Assembly: GCA_009760855.2 (NCBI GenBank)
Contig: WPIO01000065.1
Coordinates: 507,001 to 571,000 of the forward strand
From: Cristatella mucedo
Taxonomy: Eukaryota; Bryozoa; Phylactolaemata; Cristatellidae
Length of the DNA: 64,000 bases
Direction: 5' to 3'
Below the pieces are notes generated by a model that searched no databases, was not told the origin of the DNA, and saw nothing but the letters and a program-made list of their open reading frames with translations. Positions 46,166 to 57,058 of the stretch are shown here, one piece after another (position 1 is the stretch's first letter; the number at the start of each line of letters is the position of its first letter). The translations under genes were made by a program, and so were the position numbers.

Positions 46166-47950
46166 GCTGCAAAATGGCAGAGGCTCCAAAAGCGGCGCGA
46201 TACTGGCGCGCGCGCGCCTCCCTTCGGCGTGCACGTTCAAGAGGGCAGGCTTTCAGAGGGGCCGCGTCGTATTTTTGAAGAGGCACTCGCGCACGCTCTC
46301 AGATGTGCTAATGAGGTCAGCTTTGAGTTTTGCGCTCGATTTCACGAGGTCGCCGAGCGGTGCTGTCGACTGAGCGGCCAGGGCCAATACCGCAATTAAT
46401 CCGGTGCAGTCGATTGCGTCAGAGCGAGCGAGCGCGGGATTGAGCAATGGCGCGAGATTTCCGAGTGCGCTTAAGCGACAGCGCAGCGTAGTACGAAGTC
46501 CAAATCGACGCTCCTTCGCGGCCGATTTCTTCGCAGGTTTGCGTCTGATTAAAGTGGATTTCGGCACCTGACAGCATATTTGCAGGCCATTTGCATGAGA
46601 ATGCGCGAGAGCGCGCCACGATTTCCGGTCACTTTGTGCTTAATTTGAGTGGGTTTCGGTGGATTGCGATAACTCGTTGCACTGGAATGGCGGCGCGCGC
46701 TACACCAGCCAGATTGTGATGAAAATTGTTGTCCACGGTCCCTGAGTTGTAAGACCTAGGAACCGATTATTCGATAATCTATAGCGGAGGCCGCCTAAAA
46801 GTCGGCGCCATTAAATAGGCAGTCCGTTGCGAATTCCGACTCGGTATTGGCATGTGAGCTGACTTGAGCTCCAGGCCACGGAGCCATTGGTGTATGTCAT
46901 GGCCGCTGTTGAAACCCGCAACCCTCCACCGCCGTCACTACACGACGGGCGTGAGCACAGTGCGGATGTGGACGGAACAAGCAGGCCGTCGCGCTTTGTG
47001 CAGAAACTGCGGCGGCGGTACATGACAGGAAGCGCTCTTAAGAGGCGCGCCGCCGAGAGGCGAGGCAATTCGTGGGTCGCTGGCGAGTCGCGCCCGCATG
47101 CAGAGCAGAGGCAGTTGGGACTAGAGCGGAGCGCGCGTCCGTCTTCGACTAAAAAGCGAGTCGCAACGGCCCACGGTGGGGGCGCGTCAGCACGATCTGT
47201 GTCGAGTCGGCGGCCTCGGCGGCGGCACCGCTTGGACGTCATGCTGAAGCGACGTCTCGCCCTCGCAGAAATACAATCGAGCGGGGCTTGTGTCGGGCAG
47301 AGCGTTCGTTGTTCGAACGATCCGCCACTATCGAGGCCGCTCACTCGGTTCGCGGCGTATCGCGGCGATTGCTCGGAGCAGAACGACGCGCGGCTAACGA
47401 ACGGAGCGCGCGCGGGCCACTGGGCGCTTGGGCGCAGGTTAGCACACACCGCTCAGTGCCGCTGGCCCCGGCTCAACCCCAGTGCAGCGACTAGCACGAC
47501 GTTACGCACAGCCGCAGATGATGGAAAGCGGAAAAAACTAGGCGCGTTCGCCCGGAGCTATAGCCGCCGCCGTCGACATTCCGGGCTGCCACCGCCCGCC
47601 GCAAGGCCGGTCAGCGGCCGTTCTCTTTAGATGAGCCGGCGTGCCAACTGATGCTGCTGCTGCGTCGTGGCGGAGGGCATTTACGGTGGGCCGCAAATTC
47701 CCAGTGCCGCCTAAGGTCGTCCAAGAATAACTGGGATGAGCGGCCGCGTAATTGCGGCGGTACGCCAGTGCGCCTGAAGGCTCCCGCTGGAGGGCGAGCG
47801 CGCTCGTGCCCCCGATCGATTAGCGCTCGTCGAAATGCCAAGAGTAGTCGCGACGCCGTCGAGGATCGAGGCCCGCGATTCTTCACTATTAAGCAGGTCG
47901 GGATCTGCGTGGCTCTAAGATAAGAGACCTTGGGGATGGCTGAGGTGGGG

Positions 47951-47988
47951 CGGGAGCGTCCGCGCCGCTGCTGGCGCAGACGCTCCCG
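47951..47988. repeat. GC-rich hairpin
   Basis: CGGGAGCGTC pairs with GACGCTCCCG (10 bp). After one C/A mismatch, GCGCC pairs with GGCGC around a 6-base loop. No T-run follows, and terminators of this bacterial type are not expected in this genome. Confidence 0.85.
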
Positions 47989-48359
47989 ACTTCTTTAATT
48001 GAGGCGAGCAAGTGCGCGCGCGCGGCTGTAGTGGAGTGCCTTCGTGCGATCGGGCGTCGGCGCTGCTCGCGGCAGCAGCGCGACGGCGATCGCGTGGTGC
48101 GGGCGGCGGCGGCAGCAGCGAAAACCGCGCGAGGCGGCGCGATTGGGAACGTTGCGAGCGCTGCGAACGCTCTGCGGCGGCGGCAGCGCCGGTTCGCACG
48201 ATTCAATCTCGGCTACTGGCGCGAAATCTGCACGCCAGTAGCGGAGAGTGAGTAATCTGCAAATTGACGTCGTCGTGACCGACTCATTAGCAAATGTTCG
48301 ACGAGCGGGCGGCACCGACGAGGCCACCGACGACAGTGGCATGCCTTCACCACGAGCCA

Positions 48360-48402
48360 GCGAACGTTCGGAGACGCTCGGTTGCCGCTGCCGAACGTTC
48401 GC
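48360..48402. repeat. 12-bp inverted repeat made of AACGTT palindromes
   Basis: GCGAACGTTCGG at 48360-48371 and CCGAACGTTCGC at 48391-48402. Each arm contains the self-palindrome CGAACGTTCG, so two identical palindromic sites lie 20 bases apart. This is compatible with a dimeric protein site; no factor is named. Confidence 0.85.
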
Positions 48403-48691
48403 AGGCCTGAGTTGGTCTCTCCACGCCGGCCGCCCTATCTTGCCGTCGGGATAGAGCAGTCGTACAAAGTTCCGGCGTCACGATATTTAGCGACAACCCG
48501 ACTGCCGAGATAAAGTGGTTCTGTTGTTGAGGCAACTTTTCTGGGTGTCGATGGTGCTTGGTCTTACTGTTAGTGTTACTTGCGGTCTTACTTGGCCAAC
48601 CCGTCATTTCGTGTAGATCCTCGTTGCTTCGGGGTCATTGCAACTCATGAGCAGGAGCGTGAGGGCATTAAGTTTCTCAAAGCCTTTAGTT

Positions 48692-48917
48692 TGACATTAT
48701 CTAAGCGGCAGGTATGCGATACCGCACAGAACACGGAAGCGGGCTCAAAGACGTTTGTTTATTCGCACGGACGCCGCAGCGGGCCAGCACATGACTGACC
48801 GCCCGGCGTCCTCGACCTAACTCTTCGGGCCTTTGCCGCTCGTGACTTATATACCACTGCCATAAATCGCAATAACCCATAATCCAACGACGGTGTCATT
48901 ATCATAAAATTGCGACA
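48692..48917 (-). mobile_element. 3' LTR of a minus-strand LTR retrotransposon
   Basis: On the minus strand this starts TGTCGCAATTTTATG and ends …ATAATGTCA (TG…CA). It is 226 bp, with a TATA-like GTATATAA and a GAATAAAC polyadenylation signal in the expected order. A purine run (AAGGGAGGA, 48918-48926) directly precedes it, as a polypurine tract should. A partner with the same R/U5 end lies at 50321. Confidence 0.75.
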
Positions 48918-48926
48918 TCCTCCCTT

Positions 48927-50320
48927 GATCTCAAAATCAAATGGGGCAACAACAAAATACGACATTACAACAACGCGATGATAATACATGCCGCCCTTAA
49001 CTGCCTTCTCATCTAGCCCGTGGCTAGGTAATGGCAGCTCGGAGGAGGCAAGTGAAAGCACGGCCTTTGCTAACTTTCTGGCAATGTATGGCACGAGCTT
49101 TGCCGCATCGCCGAGCCATACAGCTTTCCACCGCACCACCACTCTCCAATGCAGGACCAGTCTCTGCCACCGCACTAAGCTTCCGGGCATTCGCCCTAAC
49201 GCCGGCCGCTGTCTTGTGAACTGCAACCGCTGTCGCCGCTCGCGTCGCCCGTGAGGCAGATGCCTCGAGCCTCAGCTCCTGTACGACTGCCTTTAGCCGC
49301 TCCGTCGGCCACTCCTGCACCGATGCCTCCGATCTCTCGGCGTGCGTACACCTGTCGCGCCTCCTCGACGGGCGTCTCGCTCGCGTCTTCTGCTGGCCCC
49401 TCGCGAGTCTCCGCCACCAGCAGTTCGGAAACCGAGGCGACTACAATGTGCGCCACCATCTGTTGCTGCCACTCCTCGGTCTTTGCCTCCGACGGCTCGG
49501 CAAGCATCTCATGTGCCTTCTCGGCGAGCGGCTCACCCGCCTCCTTAGCAGGCGCTTCGCGAACTTCCGCCGACGCTAACGCTTCGCTTCATGCTGCCGT
49601 CGCCTCCGAGACAATTAGCGCCGACTCGCTGGCCACCGGCGCTGTCTTGCTCTCTACCAGTGCTTTCCCGTCTCTCTGCAGGACGCAGCCGTCGCTCTAC
49701 CGGACGCTGCCATCTCTCTTCCAGACGCTGCCGTCTCTCTTCCGGACGCTTCCACCTCTGTGCCGGACGCTGCCATGTCTGTGCCGGATACCTCCGCCTC
49801 GCATGTGGACGCCGCTTCTGCGGGCTCTGCCGCCGTCTCTGCCGGATCTGCCTTCTTCGCCCGGTACACCGTTGGCGATTGCTGCTGCCGCTTTCGGTCG
49901 CTCTTTTCAGACTCCCCAGTCTGACAGCATTTACAGAATCCGAGCGCAGCAGCCACGCTTTTACGGCCTCCACCTCCAGCCGATTCTGCACTATCGCCTC
50001 CGATTTCCTGGTACTCTTTAAGTCCGACCGCCGAAGCCTCTCTTCACCTTCGGGGCTTGCAAACACCTTCACAAGTGTTGCACGCAGCTAGGTGTAGTCC
50101 TCTTGCACCTAGTCAGAAAGGGTTGCAGCGAACGTTAACGCACCGTCTGCTAGGAACACACAAATGTACATATTCCAAAAATCTGGAACGACACCTCTTT
50201 CGTTAAGCCTCCTCTCCAAGTCGAACAACCAGCTTACGAAGTCGTCCCGACGTAGTAGTATTCCAGCATCATCTCCTGGCGTTTGCTGCTCTGCCGCTTC
50301 TGCCGAAATAGCTTGTTGTT
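48927..50320 (-). pseudogene. Gag-like region of a pol-less LTR retrotransposon
   Basis: The minus-strand frame just inside the 5' LTR reads '…DDFVSWLFDLERRLNER' and 'DFWNMYICVFLADGALTF' (50109-50363), then 'VKVFASPEGEERLRRSDLKS' (ending near 49900), resembling retrotransposon Gag in layout. Two in-frame stops interrupt it (near 50090-50110), and a frameshift follows. A Cys-containing segment ('GFCKCCQTGE') and a 7-residue repeat tail (49680-49800) come next. No protease, reverse transcriptase or integrase is found in the 1.4-kb interior, so the element is internally deleted or non-autonomous. The clade (Ty3-like) is a guess. Confidence 0.6.
49680..49795. repeat. 21-bp tandem repeat inside the gag-like frame
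   Basis: Five consecutive units of 21 bp (49680, 49701, 49722, 49743, 49764) plus a partial one, with unit form CGGACGCTGCCATCTCTCTTC. On the minus strand it encodes a 7-residue Ala-Ser-Gly-Arg-Glu-type repeat, so it preserves frame. Confidence 0.9.
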
Positions 50321-50400
50321 TGACGTTCTCTAAGCGGAAGGTACGCGATAACACGCAGAACACCGAAGCGGGCTCAAAGACGTTTATTCACGCGGTCGCC
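50321..50400 (-). mobile_element. 5' LTR remnant (R/U5 portion)
   Basis: About 75-80 bp match the R/U5 end of the 3' LTR (plus-strand tgac.tt.tctaagcgg and gaagcgggctcaaagacgttt). Beyond 50400 the sequence is not similar to the U3 of the 3' LTR, so either U3 was replaced or the two ends come from different elements. Confidence 0.65.
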
Positions 50401-52078
50401 GAGCTGAACGTGGTAGGTAGTCGAAGAGGTAACGATCGTCATTGCCTCAACGATTCTCTCCGTCCTGGTGCCTGTAGCAGTAACCCTATGAAGCTTGATT
50501 AAGAACGCTCCAGTGCGGTGTTGTTTGCTATGCGTAGAGGTACATTTAAGGGGCACCAGTCTTGAGTACACAGTACGCACACTCGCATTTTACTGCTTTT
50601 AGAGTGAATTGCAAAAATACCAAGCCATTTCGCACTTTAACTGTCGGACAATGCACAGCAGTCGACTTTGATGGCCAGAATGCAGACCGCAATCTTTTAG
50701 AGACCGCCTAAAATCCACCAGACGTAGGATGCTTGAAGCTCAAGCATGGATTGCTTCTTGCTACAGTATATTCTGTTTAAGAGATGCACCCAAGTAATTC
50801 CATAGCGAACTCTCGTCCTTGGACACTGCAACGCAATGGAATGCTATGACCCGGGTACAAAATACTGCAACTCACAGCGATCTTCTCGAATCTACGAAAA
50901 ATTCACTAGGAATTGCATTCGCCAAGCTCAAGTTTGGATTGCACAATATAGTGCCTTGTATTTGTTAGAGCATCCGCGTAGCTTCGCGCCATTGTTCATT
51001 GGCGATCTTGGGGTATGCGTTGCAGTCAACTTGAAAGGCTCGGGCAAAAAACAGCAATCCATTGCAAACCACTACAAATTCTCCCGAATTTGGCTACAGC
51101 TTGAAGCCCCAATTCTAATTGCAGATTACTGCTAACTCTACTTAAAATGCACCAGCAGCATCTCAAAGCATTCAGAGTGCGTTCGTTAGCGAGCAATGCG
51201 CAGCAAACGACTACAGTGCCCGCCCGGGTAAGCATCGCAATCCTCTCTCATCCTGCACAAATCCACCATTTCAAGCATGGATCTAATTTGAAATGCGCTA
51301 AAATTCAAGCAAGCGTACTAAGTTTTAAGGTTGCGGGCTTTGATTTTTTTCAGGCGAAAGGGCTACTGAGGTCCATGCCACTACCCAAATTTCAGTCCCG
51401 TCCAACCTGCCAGAAACCACACGGAATCTAGCAGAAAAGAGGCGTGCGTGATGGTCCTTTTTGAATGAACATTGCACTGCTCTCTATTTAAAGTGTACTC
51501 GCACAATATTTCACGACATTGTGCACGGGCGTTCCCGCGCCACGCACTGCAGCCAATCGCTTTGCAAATTTCGATTGCATGAAACCTTTCGCAAGCCTTT
51601 ACAGTGTGCCGACCAAAATTAACAGCGGTAATTGAATTTTCGTAGAAATAAGCTGTAAAGCCTAGGCGCGGCTTCTAGCATGCCATTTCTGTAATTAAAC
51701 TCACAGAAATAACCAGATATCTGGAATTAAACTCGCAAAAACAACCAGACATCGGATGAGTGCGGCCAAATTAGGATTACATAAAAAAGTTCACCCTTCA
51801 CGTCAATTTACTGTATAGAAGCATTGGAAGCCAGGAACGGTCTGTGTGAGGTAGTTCTCCGGCAATGGTCGAACACACCTCAGGATGGACACGGCATAAA
51901 ACACGGCTGGAAAGGAAGCCTTCGGAACCCTAACATCATAAAAAAGATTTCTGTCTAAGATGACGAAGGCAAGAATCCAATATGTGTAAGGCGGCTCCTG
52001 ATAATAAACGAGGACACGTAAGATGCACGCTCCGAGGTCACCACAGACCTTTTGGCGGTAGCCGAATCTGAGGATGCC

Positions 52079-52229
52079 GTGCTGGTTTGGTCCACTGCTT
52101 AAGGTGCTCGCCTTGAACTAAGGTCAAGGTGAATGTATTTGAAGACCGTGGTCGTGGGCACACGCCCCGTGGCATATGTGACGCGCCTGGATAGAGATCA
52201 AGTTCTCTTAGGGTGCTATACAAATGACT

Positions 52230-52240
<11 letters not shown>
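52079..52240 (+). repeat. SINE-1 copy
   Basis: A-box-like TTGGTCCACTGCTTAAGGTG near 52088, a degraded central part, then the shared tail (gcgcctggatagagatcaag, ttctcttagggtgctatac). An AT microsatellite (52232-52262) grows from its 3' end. Confidence 0.7.

Positions 52241-52262
<22 letters not shown>
52232..52262. repeat. AT microsatellite
   Basis: (AT)n of about 30 bp, probably expanded from the SINE-1 3' tail. Confidence 0.9.
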
Positions 52263-52266
<4 letters not shown>

Positions 52267-53689
52267 AACTACCCATAGCCAAGTGGTAACTAACGCAGTG
52301 CCTAGGAGCCGGGCACATTCTTAGAAGGGTAGACTTGCATAAGATAGCGCTTACCCACCACATGTAGAGAGTCTCGGGAATACATAAACTATTGTTTGGT
52401 TCCATGTGTAATTGCGATTGAATCTTCTCGATGCGGATTTCCGGCCGATCTGTGACCAATTGCTGTGGATTGTGGTATCGACCAATTGCGCTATATTCAC
52501 TGGAGCACAATCGCGTGCGCTTTGCTGTAGCACGGAAGGCCTTTGGCAATAAAAAAAGCGGTGTTAGTGGTTGTAGTTAATAGTCACGCGCGACCACTAA
52601 TGGTGAAGTCCTGAGCATTGAAGAACGGTTAGTGACCCGCAGGTGCAGCACCAATTCATGCCGGTATGCCGATGTCAATGGAAGACCGCAGTAATAACGC
52701 ATCGCCTTTCAACTAACGTGAGAAATCGCGCGGAATCTTTTGATTTACTTTAAAAACAGTGAAGTGTTAAAATGTAATTAAAATTGGCGGATCGTGCAAC
52801 CAATTTTTGGTCGATTTTCTGCGGATCGAAGTAGATTGCTGCAGTGGAAGGAGTCACTGCAAGTGATTACAGTACATCGTCCGAGGTTGTGCGAGCACAA
52901 TAGATAGATATTATTTGCGTGCATTTTGAACACAGTGCTCTGCAATATGTTTCAAAATGGTAGCATTAAGCATCAGATTTCTGGTAATTTTGTAGTGGAT
53001 TGCGGCATTGGCCAGGGCCATTGCAGTTAATTGCAGTGCATTGTCTAAGAGCGCACTTGTTCAACGGCGTGAAGATTTTTAGATGTACTTCAAACGGAGT
53101 TTAGTACCCGGCGGAATCTAAATTAGAGCTGTGCGTAGCCAGTATTCGGTGGATTTACGGTTGGATTACGGTAGTGGCTAGTGTCTTTGGCGCCAATTTG
53201 CTTAAGAACGCGCGATGGCAATGACGCGAAATTTGAGTGCATTACAACGACTGTGGGCTAAAATATTAACTCACAATTTAAGAATTGCGCGGCCGATTTT
53301 CGGTCATTTTTTGCTTGATTATATGCTCAGTTCTTTGAATCCTTCGAAAAACATTCGCTCTTTGCTTTGCACCGCGCCTGCGTACGGGAGGCAGGTGCGG
53401 TCGAAAGTTTCTGGCGACTCTAGGAGCGCGGTAAGTTTTCCCGCCCTACTTTGAAGCCAAACAGAGGTCATCCAAAAGACCTGAATGCCGCGCGATCAGG
53501 TCTGAGATATGGAGTGGAGCTGCGATTGCGCTCACTCCGCTGACGACGTTTCAACTACTCCACCAGCTTCAGCTTCACTGCTCACTCGCGCTAAGACTCT
53601 CAAAAAGCGATTGCAGCTGCGGACTTGGGGCAGCGATTGTCGTCCCGAGTGCGAGCTGAAGATAGAGCGTGCAATTTATCTACGCACGT

Positions 53690-53950
53690 ATTTATCGCAG
53701 CATCTAGTGGGTCCCTGTGATTCGTCCTTTGCGTGCTCATGCGTGCTGACACTGCACGCTGCCACTAACCAAATTTGTGTGCTGACCCTGCGCAAGATAC
53801 CCCAAACCATGTTACGCTTTGTGTCGTTGAGCACGCAACCACGTACCATTCGATCGTGCTTTCTTTGCAGCAAATTTAAAGTGCTTTGAAAGAGATCAAG
53901 TTCTCCGAGCGCACTATTTCATATGCATTTTTACTATTATTTTATTATTA
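53690..53950 (+). mobile_element. LINE-A 3'-UTR fragment, plus strand
   Basis: It matches the LINE-A 3' UTR in reverse orientation to the 31.0-kb reference (gcatctagtgggtccctgtg, gattcgtccttt…gtgctgacactg, ccactaaccaaatttg). It ends with the stem-loop (agagatcaagttctccgagc) and an ATT-rich tail. The 126-codon frame at 53509-53889 is therefore not a host gene. Confidence 0.75.
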
Positions 53951-53989
53951 TTATCATCATTACAATGAATGATTTTTCGAAGCGCTGCG

Positions 53990-54790
53990 ACGCCCTTTGA
54001 CGTCGCCTTTGACGGTTCTATGGGTCTCCGCTTCGCGGTCCGCTCGGCGACGGGTCACGTGCGTCGGTCACGTGCGGCTCGCGAATCTCAACCTGACTGA
54101 GCGAGCTGAGCGAATGGGCACGAGGTGGCTGAAGGCGAACTCGTTTCTGCCGCGTCGCACAGCGCCGCCTCTGGCACGGCTCACTGCCTCCTGCGGTGGC
54201 GGTGGCGCGACGAGTGCCATCGACCGAAACGACCGGGCCACCACGGCGGCGGCGGTGGCGGCGCCGCTCTCGCCAGGCCTCGGAAGGCGACGCCGCGAAT
54301 GCATGTAGGTTAATGGATGGCGAGCTGCGCTGTCGCTAATTTGCAGAAGAGTGGCATCCTAACTTTTCGAGTGGCTTGAGAGCGTGGCACCGGAGCGATA
54401 GGTGAGCAAAGGGGGCAGAAAAGTTCGATCCGGCGACGCGCCTTCGCCACACCCACCCGCGCCAGCTCGCGTCCATTTGCTCCGAAGGCTTTCTGCTGCC
54501 ACGCTAATCGACCTAACGAGGCGCTCGGTGAGTAACGACGGCGGAGAATTAGCGGTCGTCGGGCGCCGATATTGGCCGTAACCGGTGCGCGCGACCTCTA
54601 CGTCTGCGGACCTCTCGGCAGCGCGCAGGGTCGTGCTCGATCAGGAGACGGCGGCGCACAGATCAAGATGGCGGCGCATAGAGCTTACCCGCACAGCGGT
54701 CGGCCGCGGCCGCACAGAGGAGCTTTTTGCAATCGGCACTGCTCGCGCGGTCAGCGCTGCTGCACGCTCACTGTGCGAGATTTGACTTAG
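53990..54790. other. Second CpG-rich patch
   Basis: A short GC/CpG-rich island between AT-richer flanks, containing GGC/GCG runs near 54190-54300. No domain was recognised in its small frames. It could be a promoter-type CpG island of a gene not otherwise visible in the window. Confidence 0.35.
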
Positions 54791-55417
54791 AAAAGTGAGT
54801 GGTATGACGTCTTATAGTGAGAAACGTATATGCGGCTGGAGACAGCATACTTAAGTGACAGGACCTGCCCCGAGCATACCCGATCGTTTCACTTCTGAAT
54901 GGCCACCAGCACGAGGAGAATACAACTCACCAAAAACAACGCGCTGTGGCAGCAACTAAGTAAGTATGGATTTACAGGCCCGTACGTCCAGACATCACAC
55001 AGGAGAGCCTTAAGTAACGAGCCAAGGACCTCTTCAGGCAGCCGGAACTACCGAATCAGGCTTACGTCAGCCATATCTTAGCAAAAATAAATGAGTACCT
55101 CGCCTTGGACAGCAACCGCAGCTGCAGCAAACCGTAACCGCAAGCCAATGAGCCTGTTCTAGACTCCGGGTTCGCGAACTTTATCACGCTTCATTGCCAA
55201 AGTCGACGTGTCTGTGTCTCTCTAACACAAATGCTGGGAGTGCTTAGAGATGCATCTTGGATAGTAGCACCAACCCTGCGAATGCCAGAAATCTCCAAAC
55301 CTTATCACTCTCAGAGCACACAGGATCAAATTTCTTAGCCTAGTTCCTTAGCCACATTGGCTGCAATGTGGAAGATTGCATACACAAAATTCCAGCTACC
55401 GTGATATTCAAACAGAG

Positions 55418-55570
55418 ACAGAGAGAGAGAGAGAGAGAGGGGGGAGAGAGACAGGGAGACAGAGGCAGAGACAGAGACAGAGAGGCAGATAGAGATAGAG
55501 ACAGAGGGAGACAGAGGGGGGAGAGAAAGAGAGAGAGAGAGCAAAAGAGAGAGAGAGAGAGAGAGGCAGA
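55418..55570. repeat. GA-rich microsatellite
   Basis: An imperfect (GA)n with GACA and GGGA interruptions over about 150 bp. Arg/Glu frames across it are artefacts. Confidence 0.9.
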
Positions 55571-56272
55571 CAGACTTGAGAGTATTTCTATGTAAAAATT
55601 TACCCAGACGAGATTCAGTAGCCTGGAGTATCAATAATGTGGTACGGTAATCTAAGGGCTACCGGCTAAGTCAAGCCTGGCCGTTGATTTGAGGACTGAT
55701 GGGCGATGAAGCCTCGTAATCTGGGCAGATGGGTACCGAGAGTTCGTCGGCGGAGAGGCGGAATCAAGAAACCACTTCTTTCACATTTGGCAGGGAATGA
55801 TGCTCAATGCGAGCGATTTGGAACGTTTCAGTGGCTCAAATCAGCTTCCATGCTGCTTCTATTTCTGTGTGCCCGCACTCTAAAATAATAATAAAAGTAC
55901 AAAAATCTACAGACACTAGCTATCACGAGTTGCTCGTTGCATGGTTGCCTCTTTTTGGAAATTTCAAAGGTTTACCGTGGCGAAGCCAGGATTTTCGTCA
56001 AGAAGGAAAGACCTGCAAAATGTTTATGTAGGGGCCAGACCCACGGGATTTTTATGTATGCGGGGCTAGGCCCAAAAATTAAGAAAACTTTTTAGAGCGA
56101 AGTCATAGTATTTATTTAATACGAAATCGGCTGTTGCTCATGAAGTGGATTTTAGACAAGATTTCTTCTTGGGCGACCGTCGGAAGGAGCGTGGGAATAG
56201 TAAGCGATTCAGGTCGCCACCCGCTGTAAGGAGAATGCCTCCAGCCCCTCCCTGACTACGTCGCTAGAGACT

Positions 56273-56324
56273 TATCTTAACACATAAGGACCCACGTTTA
56301 TCTTATCACATAATGACCCACGTT
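56273..56324. repeat. 26-bp tandem duplication
   Basis: Two adjacent units, tatcttaacacataaggacc…cacgtt at 56273 and tatcttatcacataatgacc…cacgtt at 56299, differing at two positions. The surrounding 55.6-56.9 kb shows no recognised gene. Confidence 0.85.
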
Positions 56325-56924
56325 TCTCGAGTTAGGTCATATAAGATGCATTCTACAGAAAACTCATTTTAAACCGCTCTGATGGTTGTAAGCTGACGCT
56401 CTGTCAGCACGCACGCGCCGGTACAGAAGCGACGTAATGCAGATACCGAAGGCGGCTTCAACACTGGCGTATTCGTCAACGCTCGCAGCGTTACACCGCA
56501 CAGCCGCTCTCCACTCTGTCCTGCTTCACCCACTGCCTCCTTCTCACCCGGCAGTGACTCACTCTTGATAAAAAAAAACATAAACTCATTTAACCACAAT
56601 CTCATATAACCGATAAACCAATAAAACCATAGACCCGCAACAAACCATACAGCCAAAATGGTCTTCATACCTACCGACTTTCAGCTCCGGAAACAAAAAT
56701 GCAAAAGCAAATGTGTAGGAAATTTAATCGTTGAAAAGTTCCGTATTGCCAAAATGCAGTTGTGGCACGCTGAGTCCATAGACGTGAGAATTTATTATAT
56801 AGTGGCAGAGCCGACGGGGGGGGGTAGAAGTAGTTGCCCCCCAGACCGAAAAGAAGCAGCTCTGACTGATCGCAGCCACGATCTCAGGGGTTTGGCTTCA
56901 GCTGGCTTTTACTAAAAAAATATA

Positions 56925-57058
56925 ATTCATTTGTATAGCGCCCGAAGAGAACTTATTCTCTATTCAGGCGCTTCACGCACGCCTCGGGGTTCGAGCCCAC
57001 GAGCTCAGCCAGACCTTGGTCGAGGCGAGCACCTTAACCACTGGACCTGGGCGCCTGG
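56925..57058 (-). repeat. SINE-1 copy, the clearest in the window
   Basis: On the minus strand: A box GTCCAGTGGTTAAGGTG, B box GGGCTCGAACCCC, then the tail AAGCGCCTGAATAGAGAATA, AGTTCTCTTCGGGCGC and TATACAAATGAATTATA. The outer stem GCGCC/GGCGC and inner stem AGAGA/TTCTCT are intact. Confidence 0.8.

Larger units (their letters stand above)
43749..48691. other. GC-rich region downstream of the KCTD gene
   Basis: It probably begins with the KCTD 3' UTR; no AATAAA signal was found close by. It holds the CCG-type tract, a CT tract and three GC-rich inverted repeats listed separately. No protein homology is recognised in the many overlapping open frames (for example 46887-47630 plus, 43936-45144 plus), which are rich in Arg, Ala and Ser. 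A degenerate 'gccgatttc…' repeat related to 52.4-53.3 kb appears at about 46510-46700. Confidence 0.45.
50580..53460. repeat. Region of degenerate 'attgcagtgg / gccgatttt.ggt' repeats
   Basis: Several stretches (about 52430-52510, 52780-52860, 52980-53040 and 53285-53330, with a relative at 46510-46700) share diverged versions of a module: a gccgatttt(c)ggtc block followed by tggattgcggta(t/g)tgg. No open frame is convincing. It may be an ancient satellite or interspersed element; the unit was not fully resolved. Confidence 0.35.

Noticed and set aside
46887-47630. 247-codon plus-strand and overlapping 212-codon minus-strand frames
   Set aside because: Both strands are open over the same GC-rich DNA and rich in Arg/Ala/Ser, with no recognisable domain; a composition effect.
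49680-49795. CRISPR-like array
   Set aside because: The 21-bp units are directly abutting with no spacers, in an animal genome; it is a coding tandem repeat.
53509-53889. 126-codon plus-strand frame as a host gene
   Set aside because: Its second half is LINE-A 3' UTR and the first half has no homology.
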